Shown in pieces: positions 1 to 8,400 of a DNA stretch of 38,632 nucleotides. Source of the stretch: Bacteroidota bacterium (GTDB taxonomy: Bacteria; Bacteroidota; Bacteroidia; Bacteroidales; JAAUTT01); NCBI GenBank assembly GCA_021779665.1, contig JAJYAG010000010.1, forward strand, positions 15,499-54,130. Direction: 5' to 3'. Under the pieces are notes generated by a model. It was given only the letters and a program-made list of their open reading frames with translations. It was not told the origin of the DNA and did not search any database. Numbering within the stretch: position 1 is the first letter of the stretch; every line of letters begins with the position of its first letter. The position numbers and the translations under genes are program-made.

Positions 1-1147
1 ATTCGAGCCACAGGGTATCTCTGGTCAAAGGTACACATACAATTGCATGGTTGAATAAGTTAATGGGGAAGGCGGGATTGACAATGTTGCTCGAACCGTC
101 GGCCCGTATTAAGGTGTAGTGCGATTTTATGCCGGCACTTTTTAAAAGAGAAACCATATAGTTGGAAAGTGCCTTGCAGTCGCCGTATCCCAGCTGGTCA
201 ACATCAAGGGCTGTCATAGGCTGATATCCTCCAAGACCTAGTTGCACGCCCACATACCTGGTTCTATTCTGTAAATATTTATATATTCTTTTAACCATTT
301 CAGTTGTGTCAGTTATTCCGGTAATTAACTCCTTCACTGCCGACACGGTGGATGGGGGGAGTACATCGCGGCCTTTGTTGAGGCTGGCAATCCAGATTCC
401 AAAATTGTCCCAGCTGTTAAGTTTCCCCGTAGTTTTATGAAACTCAAACTCGTCGGGAGCTGTGTAAACCACAGGTGAAACTTCCAGAAAATAGGGACTG
501 AATGGTTCGGGAGAATAGGCCTTTAGTGATGATACTGCCCATTTTGTCGATATGCGGTTGCCAGTGGTTGTAACTTCAGGTTCACCTATTTTGTTAACCG
601 AATATCTGAAGGGTATTCCATTGTTGGAGATGATTTCAAAGCTGCTGTTTTCTATTGCAATTTCAGGATCATCCTGGGCAATCCAAACAGGGTATTTCAA
701 TAAGCCGTTATGGTTTATCTCGTATTCGTACTCCACCGTGAAAGGATAGCCATTAACTACAGGCTGGTAGGCCATTACTTTTAAATCGCTGTAAAAACTC
801 GAACCATCATAGGCCGGATACTCTGAAAAATCCGATCGCTTTAACTTTTTAAGGACCTTACCATTGCTGTCAATAATAACTCCCGAAACCGAACTGATTT
901 TACTGTATGGGTCAAATGGAATGGAAAATACAGCTTCATCGTCGCCTTTTTTGTTAAGGATGGTGGTTATAGTCTTAATTTTTTCTGTTGCCGAACCAAT
1001 GTTTTTTATTTCAAAGGAGTGCGTTACAAGTCTTTTTACAGCCGAAGCATTTGCTTTTAGATCTTCGGGCATAGCAGGTAAACTGGTTTGGGCAAAACCG
1101 GAGCTTACTGATAGCAGGAAGGTAATTGCCAGTAAAATCTTTCTCAT
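1..1147 (-). CDS. DUF3857/transglutaminase-like exported protein (partial, 3' end outside window)
   Basis: The reading frame opens at the ATG at 1147 (minus strand) and is still open at the left edge: 382 codons are visible. It starts with a signal peptide (MRKILLAITFLLSVSSGFAQ). The first half fits a DUF3857 N-terminal domain. The transglutaminase-like core follows: Cys324 lies in GYGDCKALSNYM and His367 in LFNHAIV, the spacing expected for the Cys/His pair of this fold; the third catalytic residue and C-terminal domain would lie beyond the edge. It begins only 5 bp after the stop of the upstream paralogue (1153-3042), so the two probably share a transcript. The substrate is unknown; family members are secreted or periplasmic proteins of Bacteroidota often found as tandem pairs. 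The domain call rests on motif recognition. No link to the neighbouring PUL is visible. Confidence 0.85.
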   Translation of the reverse strand, partial: MRKILLAITFLLSVSSGFAQTSLPAMPEDLKANASAVKRLVTHSFEIKNIGSATEKIKTITTILNKKGDDEAVFSIPFDPYSKISSVSGVIIDSNGKVLKKLKRSDFSEYPAYDGSSFYSDLKVMAYQPVVNGYPFTVEYEYEINHNGLLKYPVWIAQDDPEIAIENSSFEIISNNGIPFRYSVNKIGEPEVTTTGNRISTKWAVSSLKAYSPEPFSPYFLEVSPVVYTAPDEFEFHKTTGKLNSWDNFGIWIASLNKGRDVLPPSTVSAVKELITGITDTTEMVKRIYKYLQNRTRYVGVQLGLGGYQPMTALDVDQLGYGDCKALSNYMVSLLKSAGIKSHYTLIRADGSSNIVNPAFPINLFNHAIVCVPLTRDTLWLE

Positions 1148-1152
1148 AGTTG

Positions 1153-3042
1153 TCAGATTTTTTTTAATACAATTTGTTCAGCTTCTTTTGTCACGATCTG
1201 GTTATATAGTTCCCGCAAAATTTCATACTCCTCAGCCAGGTATAATGATTTACCTATACTAAACTTACAGGAAAGTGTAATGAATCTGTTTGCTGAAGAA
1301 ACTGAGTAGGTAAACCGGATGGAATTGTCGGGCGATTTCAATAAAACAGACTTAGGTAGCTCGGCTATAGTGTAACCTTCAGGTATTTCTAGTTTGAGAA
1401 TACGAGAATTGTCGCGTAAATAACCAAAATCTACAGGGTAAGTCCGTTTTTCTGATTTGAAAGGATTTTCAGTTATTTGTTCTGTAAAAAGCGGGTTAAA
1501 GAATATTTTATCGGAAGTGACAACTACATTGTCGTTCATTTCAACATTCATCTTAATTTTTACCGATTTATAAATGCTGTCGAGATTTTCAATATTCGGA
1601 GAGCTGATTTTTATTTCCTTGTGGTCAGCCTGATAGTTCTCTATGTACTTTTCAAATCCCGCAACTTCTTCAATTTCTTCTCTTAAATCGTGTGCTGCAT
1701 AACCTTTGTAGTCTTTTGATAAAATTCCGGTTACTTCGCCGGTTGCATTTATTTTAAGATCCATGAAGGTAGCTTTTGTTGAGGCCATTTGTGGCTTAAG
1801 ACTAAACCAGCGACCTTTATAATATTTTGTTTCGAACATGCGGCCTTCTCCGTTTAAGCATCTGTAGGGGAGTGTGCCCAAAGGCAGAAAAGGATCGGTT
1901 GCATCCATAACGTAATTGCTGGTGTCGATTTTAACGTTGGCTACCACATAATTAAGTTTGTCAAGTGTAGGGTGGGCCGGATGTAACAAGCCATTGCTCC
2001 TGGTGCTCAAAACTACAGGATAAACATCCAGATCGAGTTCCTTAAGCAAAGCAATAAGCATAAGGTTGATTTCAGCAGTATTGCCTGTTTTTTCCTTAAA
2101 TGCCTGCGACATCATTTTTGTAGTGAAAATATAGTTTTGCTCGTTCCATTTCATGTGTTTCTGAATGGCTTCATATGCACATTTCATGCGTTCGTAGGGT
2201 GGGAGGTTTCTGGCTTTTATTTGGTTAACAAGGTCTTTCATGTAACCTGTTAATTTAAGCTTTCCTCCAAAGTCTTCATCCTCCGAAAGGATTTTGTTAA
2301 CATCTTCCCAGTCTTCTGTAAAGCTTTTGTATAATCCGGGGAAGGATACATTCTTTAGTTCAAACTCCATTTTCGAGACGAAGTTATACAGAGAACTGAT
2401 ATATGGTTCCTCCCTGACAGCGCTCACATTTTTGGCATACCAGTGATTAGGTCCTATTGTTCCTATGTTGTCGTATCCATAGATTGATTTGTTAAAACTA
2501 AAGTAAGGCGATTCGGGAATATACAACTCGCTCCAGACAACAGGTATTGGAAACTGGAAATTCCAGGTGCCGGGAAGACCGGGATAAGTGATCCTGAATT
2601 CGATAACAGATCCTACCTTTACATTTGGCATGGTGAATTTTACGTTAAACCTGCCTGTAGCATATTGCTCCGGGAAAATTTGCTCTTTTTCGAGTTTGGT
2701 TGATACAATCTGGTCGTTTACAAGATTATGCGTAAAACCCTTTACCATATAATTATTTTGCGAGATGAAAGAATTGTTAGCCCATTCAAACCCTTCTTTT
2801 TTAAGGATTTTAATTTTTGTGTGCCTTGTAAAGTTAAAGTTGTCCAGACTAAATTCTCCGTTGTCGTAAAGTACTACAGCTACAGCACCTGTATCCTTAT
2901 CGTAAGCTGTCATTTTAAGTTCGTCTAATTCAGGTTTGCCAAATTTGACCTTGGGAGCTTGCTGCCCAATAAGGTGGTTTGATAGTAGCATTAAAATAAA
3001 CGAAAGAATTAAAATTCTTCCTTGGTTAGTAGTCATTTTCAT
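1153..3042 (-). CDS. DUF3857 protein with degenerate transglutaminase-like domain
   Basis: This 629-aa exported protein has a signal peptide (about residues 5-27, ending NHLIGQQ) and the same architecture as its downstream neighbour: DUF3857-like N-terminal half, transglutaminase-like core (about 280-400), C-terminal beta domain. The catalytic pair is absent: the position of the Cys is Thr322 (KTGNTAEINLML) and the position of the His is Tyr365 (KLNYVVANV). The 43-residue spacing equals the Cys324-His367 spacing of the neighbour. An Asp (MDATD) that could be the third residue is retained. It is therefore probably not a transglutaminase or protease and may bind a ligand or partner. Similar Cys-less members are common in Bacteroidota, so this is a subfamily trait rather than a fresh mutation. 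The start at 3042 gives MKMTTN; the ATG at 3036 is an alternative. Confidence 0.85.
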   Translation of the reverse strand: MKMTTNQGRILILSFILMLLSNHLIGQQAPKVKFGKPELDELKMTAYDKDTGAVAVVLYDNGEFSLDNFNFTRHTKIKILKKEGFEWANNSFISQNNYMVKGFTHNLVNDQIVSTKLEKEQIFPEQYATGRFNVKFTMPNVKVGSVIEFRITYPGLPGTWNFQFPIPVVWSELYIPESPYFSFNKSIYGYDNIGTIGPNHWYAKNVSAVREEPYISSLYNFVSKMEFELKNVSFPGLYKSFTEDWEDVNKILSEDEDFGGKLKLTGYMKDLVNQIKARNLPPYERMKCAYEAIQKHMKWNEQNYIFTTKMMSQAFKEKTGNTAEINLMLIALLKELDLDVYPVVLSTRSNGLLHPAHPTLDKLNYVVANVKIDTSNYVMDATDPFLPLGTLPYRCLNGEGRMFETKYYKGRWFSLKPQMASTKATFMDLKINATGEVTGILSKDYKGYAAHDLREEIEEVAGFEKYIENYQADHKEIKISSPNIENLDSIYKSVKIKMNVEMNDNVVVTSDKIFFNPLFTEQITENPFKSEKRTYPVDFGYLRDNSRILKLEIPEGYTIAELPKSVLLKSPDNSIRFTYSVSSANRFITLSCKFSIGKSLYLAEEYEILRELYNQIVTKEAEQIVLKKI

Positions 3043-3203
3043 GGTGGTTCTATTAATTGGTTGATAAATTCTATTGGTTTTGGACCATAATTATAATAAA
3101 AGTTTTTAAGTTAGAATACGACAAGAGTCTGGAAATTATGTGATATAAAATACTGATCAGATAAAATCAGGGATGGAAGCAATAATTTATACTGATTTTA
3201 ATC

Positions 3204-3277
3204 AAAAAAGGCCGGATCTCACGACCAGGCCTTTTAACTAACCAACAAATCCAAATTGATTATTACTTGAATTTAGA
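3204..3277 (-). ncRNA. Candidate ~74-nt small RNA or attenuated leader
   Basis: On the minus strand a perfect TATATTTG box (3289-3282) is followed by an unstructured U-rich stretch and then a strong hairpin: AAAAGGCC (3235-3228) pairs with GGCCTTTT (3213-3206), the loop can add a GG/CC pair, and the hairpin runs directly into six U. No gene is being terminated here, because the next gene to the right is on the opposite strand. Either this is a free-standing short RNA or a leader that terminates most transcripts before the DUF3857 operon, whose start codon is about 160 nt beyond the terminator. The loop core is UCGUGAGA. No Rfam family could be assigned from memory. Confidence 0.45.
3206..3235 (-). 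terminator. Intrinsic terminator of the candidate small RNA
   Basis: The 8-bp stem AAAAGGCC/GGCCTTTT with a 14-nt loop is followed on the minus strand by TTTTTT (3209-3204). In plus orientation the T-tail is only four bases long, so it would work less well as a terminator in that direction. Confidence 0.6.
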
Positions 3278-3281
3278 TGAT

Positions 3282-3289
3282 CAAATATA
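3282..3289 (-). promoter_or_regulatory. Bacteroidota -7 element TATATTTG (minus strand)
   Basis: Read on the minus strand the sequence is TATATTTG, a perfect match to the Bacteroidota housekeeping -7 consensus TAnnTTTG. No clear TTTG -33 box sits at the usual distance; an A-tract occupies that place. The predicted start of transcription is about 3275-3278, which places an intrinsic terminator roughly 70 nt downstream and the DUF3857 start codon about 235 nt downstream. Confidence 0.45.
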
Positions 3290-3501
3290 GAACTTTTTTT
3301 TTTCACTTAATAATTTTGTCAGTTATTACATTAAAATTTAATGATGAGACACTTTGCAGTTCTTTTAAGTTTTAATTCTAATTATGATTCTGTTACACAG
3401 TTAATTCTGATCCGATTGTAAGAATTACCCCAAATTGAGGTCAACTATTTAATGTATTTATTACATTTATGTCAAATTTTTTGGGTTTTGATAATAGGTT
3501 T

Positions 3502-3533
3502 TTTGTTTTGACGCTAACTGGAATATATCTTTA
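3502..3533 (+). promoter_or_regulatory. Possible promoter for the module A sigma gene
   Basis: TTTG at 3502-3505 and TATCTTTA at 3526-3533 (7 of 8 to TAnnTTTG) are separated by 20 bp, close to the Bacteroidota -33/-7 spacing. They lie about 60 bp before the sigma factor ATG. The match is imperfect in an AT-rich stretch, so this is tentative. Confidence 0.3.
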
Positions 3534-3595
3534 GTTGCTTTTTGAATTTGTATTTACATTTACATAGCTTTTTACCCTCAACCTTCTCAAATTAA

Positions 3596-4189
3596 ATGGG
3601 ATTTAACTCAGAAAATGATTTACTGCTTCAAATAAAGCAAGGGAGCATGGATGCTTTTGAAAGGTTATATTTTGATATGCAACCCCGGATGTTTGCTTTT
3701 TCCCGAAAGTTTATCGAAGATAGAGAAGTTGCGCGGGATATCATTCAGGAAATCTTTTTTGAATTTTGGGAAAACCGTTTGGTTACCGATATAAAAACCT
3801 CTGTAAATGCCTATCTTTTTAAAGTTCTTCATAATAAATGCCTCAACCATATTCGCGATAGTAAGGTCAGAGGACGATATGTCAGTTATGTTGACATAAA
3901 ATTAAGGGAAGCTGAACTGCTCTTTTTTGACGAGGATCAGGAGAGTTATAAAAGTATTTTCCTCAAGGAAATTGAGGAAATTTTAAATGCAAGTATTGAA
4001 AATTTACCTGAGGGCTGCCGTGAAGTTTTTATTTTAAGCAGGAATCAGGGATTGTCCAATAAAGAAATTGCCGATCAATTGAATATTTCGGTTCGTACAG
4101 TTGAAAACCAGATTTACAGAGCGCTGAAAATTCTAAAGACCAATTTGAAGGATTACCTGTATTTCATTTCTCTTTTTGTTAAATTTTAA
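3596..4189 (+). CDS. ECF RNA polymerase sigma factor (module A)
   Basis: This 197-aa cytoplasmic protein is an ECF-type sigma-70 factor of the kind that controls Bacteroidota PULs together with a FecR anti-sigma factor. Region 2 is at about residues 20-90 (GSMDAFERLYFDMQPRMFAFSRKF, then DIIQEIFFEFWENR), and region 4 with its helix-turn-helix at about 135-182 (LPEGCREVFILS, then NKEIADQLNISVRTVENQI). The C-terminus ends in a short hydrophobic tail (LYFISLFVKF), a feature shared with the second sigma factor at 13458. The FecR gene follows after 108 bp. Predicted role: drives transcription of the adjacent susCD pair when released by FecR. Target promoter sequences are not known. Confidence 0.93.
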   Translation: MGFNSENDLLLQIKQGSMDAFERLYFDMQPRMFAFSRKFIEDREVARDIIQEIFFEFWENRLVTDIKTSVNAYLFKVLHNKCLNHIRDSKVRGRYVSYVDIKLREAELLFFDEDQESYKSIFLKEIEEILNASIENLPEGCREVFILSRNQGLSNKEIADQLNISVRTVENQIYRALKILKTNLKDYLYFISLFVKF

Positions 4190-4297
4190 CTGCTTAATTC
4201 TGATTTTCATCTCGTTCTGATTTTTTTTTGAAAAAAGGCATTTTTTTAATGAGTAGTTGACTTAATCAATGTGTCATACCATTATGGAACTAACTAG

Positions 4298-5296
4298 ATG
4301 GGAGAATCATTGAATAATATTGAACTAATTACTTCGGTACTGCAGGGAGACGCTTCTGAACAGGAGAAACAGGAATTATATGCATGGATGCAGTTGAGCA
4401 AAGAAAATGAAGAAATCTTTTTTGGCTTAAAGGAATTATATGAGGCTGGTAAATGGGAAACATTTAAAAGTGAAGCTAATACGCCACAGCTTTGGAACCA
4501 GTTGAAAGAAAGAATAGAGAATACTCCTGAAATAGAGCTTGAAGCTGAGAATCCAAATCCATATTTACAGTTTTTAAAATATGCTGCCATTTTTTGCATT
4601 GGAATATTTTCTTTCTGGCTTGTAGGTAAGTTTAGTAAGAAAACCGATGAAAATTTAAAAGTCCAGGTAGTTACCGGTATAGGCGAGCGATCGCAGGTTC
4701 TACTGCCCGATGGAACCCGCGTTTGGGTGAACTCATGCAGCTCATTCACTTATTTCAGTAATTATGGTAAGGAAAACCGGAATGTTTTTCTTAAAGGTGA
4801 AGCATATTTTGAGGTTCACAAGGATAAATCTATGCCTTTTATTGTGCATTCATCCGGTTTTCACATCAGGGCGCTGGGTACATCTTTCAACGTTTCTGCC
4901 TACACCGATGATGATGAAGTTTCTGCGGTTTTGCTTGAAGGTAGTATTTGTTTTGAAAACAAGAGCTCGGGAGAGTCTAAAGGTATTTTACCCGGTCAGA
5001 AAATTGCCTATTCAAAGACTACGGCTTGTACCAGGGTGTTGAATGTTAATCCGGAGGTTTATTCGGCTTGGAGCAAGGGAGAAACTCAATTTGAACATTT
5101 AAAGCTCGAAGAAATTATAAAAAGATTGCAACGGACATATAATCTTACAATTATTCTGAAAAATGAAAAAATGAAGGAACTTTACTTTTCGGGAACTTTC
5201 AGAAACTATGAATCGTTTGAGCGCATTCTAAAAGTTATATGTGTAAATACCAGTTTGAACTACAAAATAGTTAAGGATACAGTTTACTTAAAATAG
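4298..5296 (+). CDS. FecR-type anti-sigma factor (module A)
   Basis: This 332-aa inner-membrane regulator has a cytoplasmic N-terminal part that should hold the sigma factor (residues 1-90), one transmembrane helix (about 92-110, FLKYAAIFCIGIFSFWLVG), a periplasmic FecR domain (about 125-220: GERSQVLLPDGTRVWVNS, GEAYFEVHKD, IRALGTSFNVSAY) and a C-terminal DUF4974 domain (about 262-330: EEIIKRLQRTYNLTI, ELYFSGTFRNYESFERIL). In this family the periplasmic part senses the STN domain of the partner SusC transducer. A 9-codon ORF (ATG at 4284, stop at 4313) overlaps the start in another frame, which could lower its translation. It lies between the sigma gene and susC, as is usual for transenvelope signalling PULs. 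Confidence 0.93.
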   Translation: MGESLNNIELITSVLQGDASEQEKQELYAWMQLSKENEEIFFGLKELYEAGKWETFKSEANTPQLWNQLKERIENTPEIELEAENPNPYLQFLKYAAIFCIGIFSFWLVGKFSKKTDENLKVQVVTGIGERSQVLLPDGTRVWVNSCSSFTYFSNYGKENRNVFLKGEAYFEVHKDKSMPFIVHSSGFHIRALGTSFNVSAYTDDDEVSAVLLEGSICFENKSSGESKGILPGQKIAYSKTTACTRVLNVNPEVYSAWSKGETQFEHLKLEEIIKRLQRTYNLTIILKNEKMKELYFSGTFRNYESFERILKVICVNTSLNYKIVKDTVYLK

Positions 5297-5301
5297 AAAT
5301 T

Positions 5302-5389
5302 ACTAATACTAACTTAAAAATATAATGCCTATGAAATAACAAAAGGTTTAAAAACTGAAAGAGCGGAAAAAGGACCAGTTTTCCCGCTC
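5302..5389 (+). promoter_or_regulatory. Conserved susC leader A: mini-ORF plus hairpin
   Basis: This leader contains a block (5302-5336) that closely resembles one in leader B: CTTAAAAATA, a short spacer, then GCCTATGAAAT. The ATG at 5331 opens a two-codon ORF (Met-Lys-stop, ending 5339). A hairpin follows: GAGCGG + AAAA (5361-5370) pairs with TTTT + CCGCTC (5379-5389, one bulged C), loop AGGACCAG. The ATG-to-hairpin distance is 30 nt and ATG-to-susC 127 nt, against 29 and 129 nt in leader B. Function unknown; translation-coupled attenuation or RNA-binding control are possibilities. Confidence 0.5.
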
Positions 5390-5457
5390 AATATTCAGTA
5401 AAACATTAGCTTGTTTGCAATTAACTAACTTTTTATTTTACCAAACCTTGTAAAAGT

Positions 5458-8400
5458 ATGAAAATTTTAAATTTATACGGGTGCTTTATTGCGCTAAAAA
5501 TAAACAAAAAGCTACTGCACATTATGAAAATATCGATGCTACTAATGATCTCTTGCTCGATAACCTTATTTGCGGGCAATACCTACTCTCAAAACGCTTC
5601 AATTTCTCTTGATTTAAAAAACGCCAATATCCGGGATGTATTTAAAGCAATTGAGAAACAGTCGGACTACAGGTTTTTCTATAACGAAAAACAACTCGAC
5701 CTCGACAAGAAGCTGGATGTTCAATCTTCAAACATCCGTCTTGCCGATGTTCTGAACAATATTTTTCAGAATAGTGATATCGCATATCAGGTTGTGGATA
5801 ATTACATTGTAATTGTGTCAATGAAAGCTTACCAGAATGAGCTTTTGGAAAAACAGGCCCAGCAGAAAAAAATATCTGGTATAACCACTGATGCAACTAC
5901 CGGTGAACCACTTCCGGGAGTTAACGTTTTGGTTGAAGGAACAACCATGGGCGTAATAACCGGCGATGATGGAAGATATTCCATTGATGTGCCGACAAAC
6001 GCTACCACATTGGTTTTTTCCTATATAGGTTATGTAACTGAAAAAATAGCCATTGTTGGCCAAACAACTATTGATGTTAAAATGGTTCAGGATGTTCAAA
6101 GCCTGGAAGAAATTGTGGTTGTTGGTTATGGAACTCAAAAACGTACCAATGTTGTTGGAGCTGTTGCTTCTGTTAGTGGCGATAAGCTTCAGGGCATTCC
6201 TGCTGTTAACGTTTCAAATGCAATCTCTGGTCTGGTTCCCGGAGCAACAGTTGTACAGCAAACCGGCGAACCCGGACAAATGAGCCCCCGAATTTTGATT
6301 CGAGGCAGAAGTACCATTAATACTGATAACAGCCGTATGTCGAACCGGGCAGAAGTTGCTCCGCTTGTTATTATCGATGGTGTTCCGGGTCGTTCCATGG
6401 ATGAAATTGACCCGAATGATGTTGAAAGCCTTTCGGTATTGAAAGATGCTTCAGCAGCCATTTATGGTGCGCAGGCCGCAAATGGTGTTATCCTTATTAA
6501 AACTAAAACAGGTAAAGAAGGTAAGCCACGGTTAAACTATCAGTTTTATCAGGGAACTATGACGCCCACTATGGTTCCAGAGGTTACCAATGCAGCAGAA
6601 TATGCAACCATGCTTTCAGAATACCAGGTTGCCCAGGGTAAAGCCCGCAGATACAGCGACGCTGATATCGAACTCTTTAAAAACGGAAAAGATCCTTGGG
6701 AACATCCTAATACCGACTGGTACGGAGATTTAATCCGCAAATGGACTTCAACAAGCCGTCACAATATATCTTTGGATGGTGGGTCAAAAGGTATGAGGTA
6801 CTATGTATCCATGGGTCATAAGGTTGATAATTCCTTTTACAAAGCCAACTCTACCAAGTACAAACAATATAACGTAAGGGCTAAACTCGATTTCCCGATT
6901 AACAAATGGTTAAAAACAGGTGTTGAACTTGCAGGATTCTTTAATAACAGGATTTATCCGTATAAGAGTGCCGATGCCATTGTTGGTCAGTCAACACGTC
7001 TGGTTCCGACTAACTGGTCGTATTGGCCCACCGGTGAACCCGGCCCCGATATTGAGTATGGTGATAACCCTGTTGAAACCTCCACGCTGAGTGCTGGAAA
7101 GAACGATCAGAAAACTTACAGGTTGTTAAGTTCGTTTAATGCAACCATAGATGTTCCTTTTATTAAAGGTCTCTCATTCAATGGTAGCTATAGTTACGAC
7201 TTAACCAACTATTACAATAAAGCTTTTTATCAGCCCTGGACACTGTATTATCCAAACTGGAGCCAGGCAACCAGGGGAGCTGATGGTTATATAACAGCTA
7301 TGCCTTTAACACCAACATTGAGAGGTCTTTCATCTCCCGAAAATAACGAAAGGTACGAAAGAACCTACAATCAGAACATGCTTGTTAATGCAAATTATAC
7401 CAGAACTTTAGGAAATCATAATATTTCGTTGTTTGCCGGATTTGAGCAGTATACCAACGATTTCAACTCAATGTATGCTTATCGTAAGTACTACATTTCG
7501 CCAATTATCCAAACATTGGATGCTGGTAACTCAAAAGATCAGAATATTACAGGTTCACAATCGGTTTATGCCCGTAAATCTTACATAGGTCGTGCTACTT
7601 ATGATTATGCAGGCAAATACCTGGCAGAAGTTGTATTCAGGGCCGATGGTTCTCTGAAGTTTCCTCCTTCGAAACGCTGGGGTTATTTTCCTGGTTTAAT
7701 GTTAGGATGGAGAGCTTCCGAAGAAGATTTCTGGAAAAATAACATAAACTTTGTCAATTACTTTAAGCTTAGAGCTTCTTTTGGTATGATGGGTATGGAC
7801 CCGACCGCTCCTTTCCAGTTCATGGATAAATATGGAATTTCAACAGGTATGACATTCGGAACAGGTGGCGCAATTGAAACAGCAGTTGGTCCTCCATCGG
7901 TTGCTAATCCTAACCTTACATGGGAAACTCAAAAGACTTATAACGTTGGTTTCGATTCCAAGTTTATGAATGATCTTTTCCATTTGAATGCTGAATTATT
8001 CTATAACAGAAGAGAAGATATTCAGACCCCCAGAGATGCTTCCGTTCCCAACTTCACTGGTTTAACTTTGCCTGCAGAAAATATTGGTATTGTGGATAAT
8101 AAAGGTATTGAAATTGATGCAGGTTTCCACAAATCGCTCAACAAAGATCTTCGCATTGATGTAACCGTTAACTACAGTTACAACCATAACGAAATTGTTG
8201 AAATAGACGAACCGAAGAAAGCTCAGCCATGGCAGCAACTTACCGGTCATTCTTACGGTGCATGGTTAATGTACGATGCAATAGGTATCTTTAAGGATCA
8301 GGCTCAGGTTGATGCTACTCCTGCAAAAGTAACAGGTACCAAGCCAGGCGACGTAATTTTCCGCGACGTAAACAATGATGGTAAAATTGATGGCGATGAC

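Larger units (their letters stand above)
3043..3595. other. Divergent intergenic region (553 bp)
   Basis: This AT-rich spacer separates the minus-strand DUF3857 operon from the plus-strand PUL. It contains a minus-strand promoter and terminator pair (candidate small RNA, about 3204-3289) and a possible plus-strand promoter for the sigma gene near 3502-3533. No protein-coding ORF was found. A run of ten T at about 3294-3303 lies just upstream of the minus-strand -7 element. Confidence 0.7.

Noticed and set aside
864-1262. 132-codon plus-strand ORF across the junction of the two DUF3857 genes
   Set aside because: Antisense to two supported genes, with no recognisable protein features.
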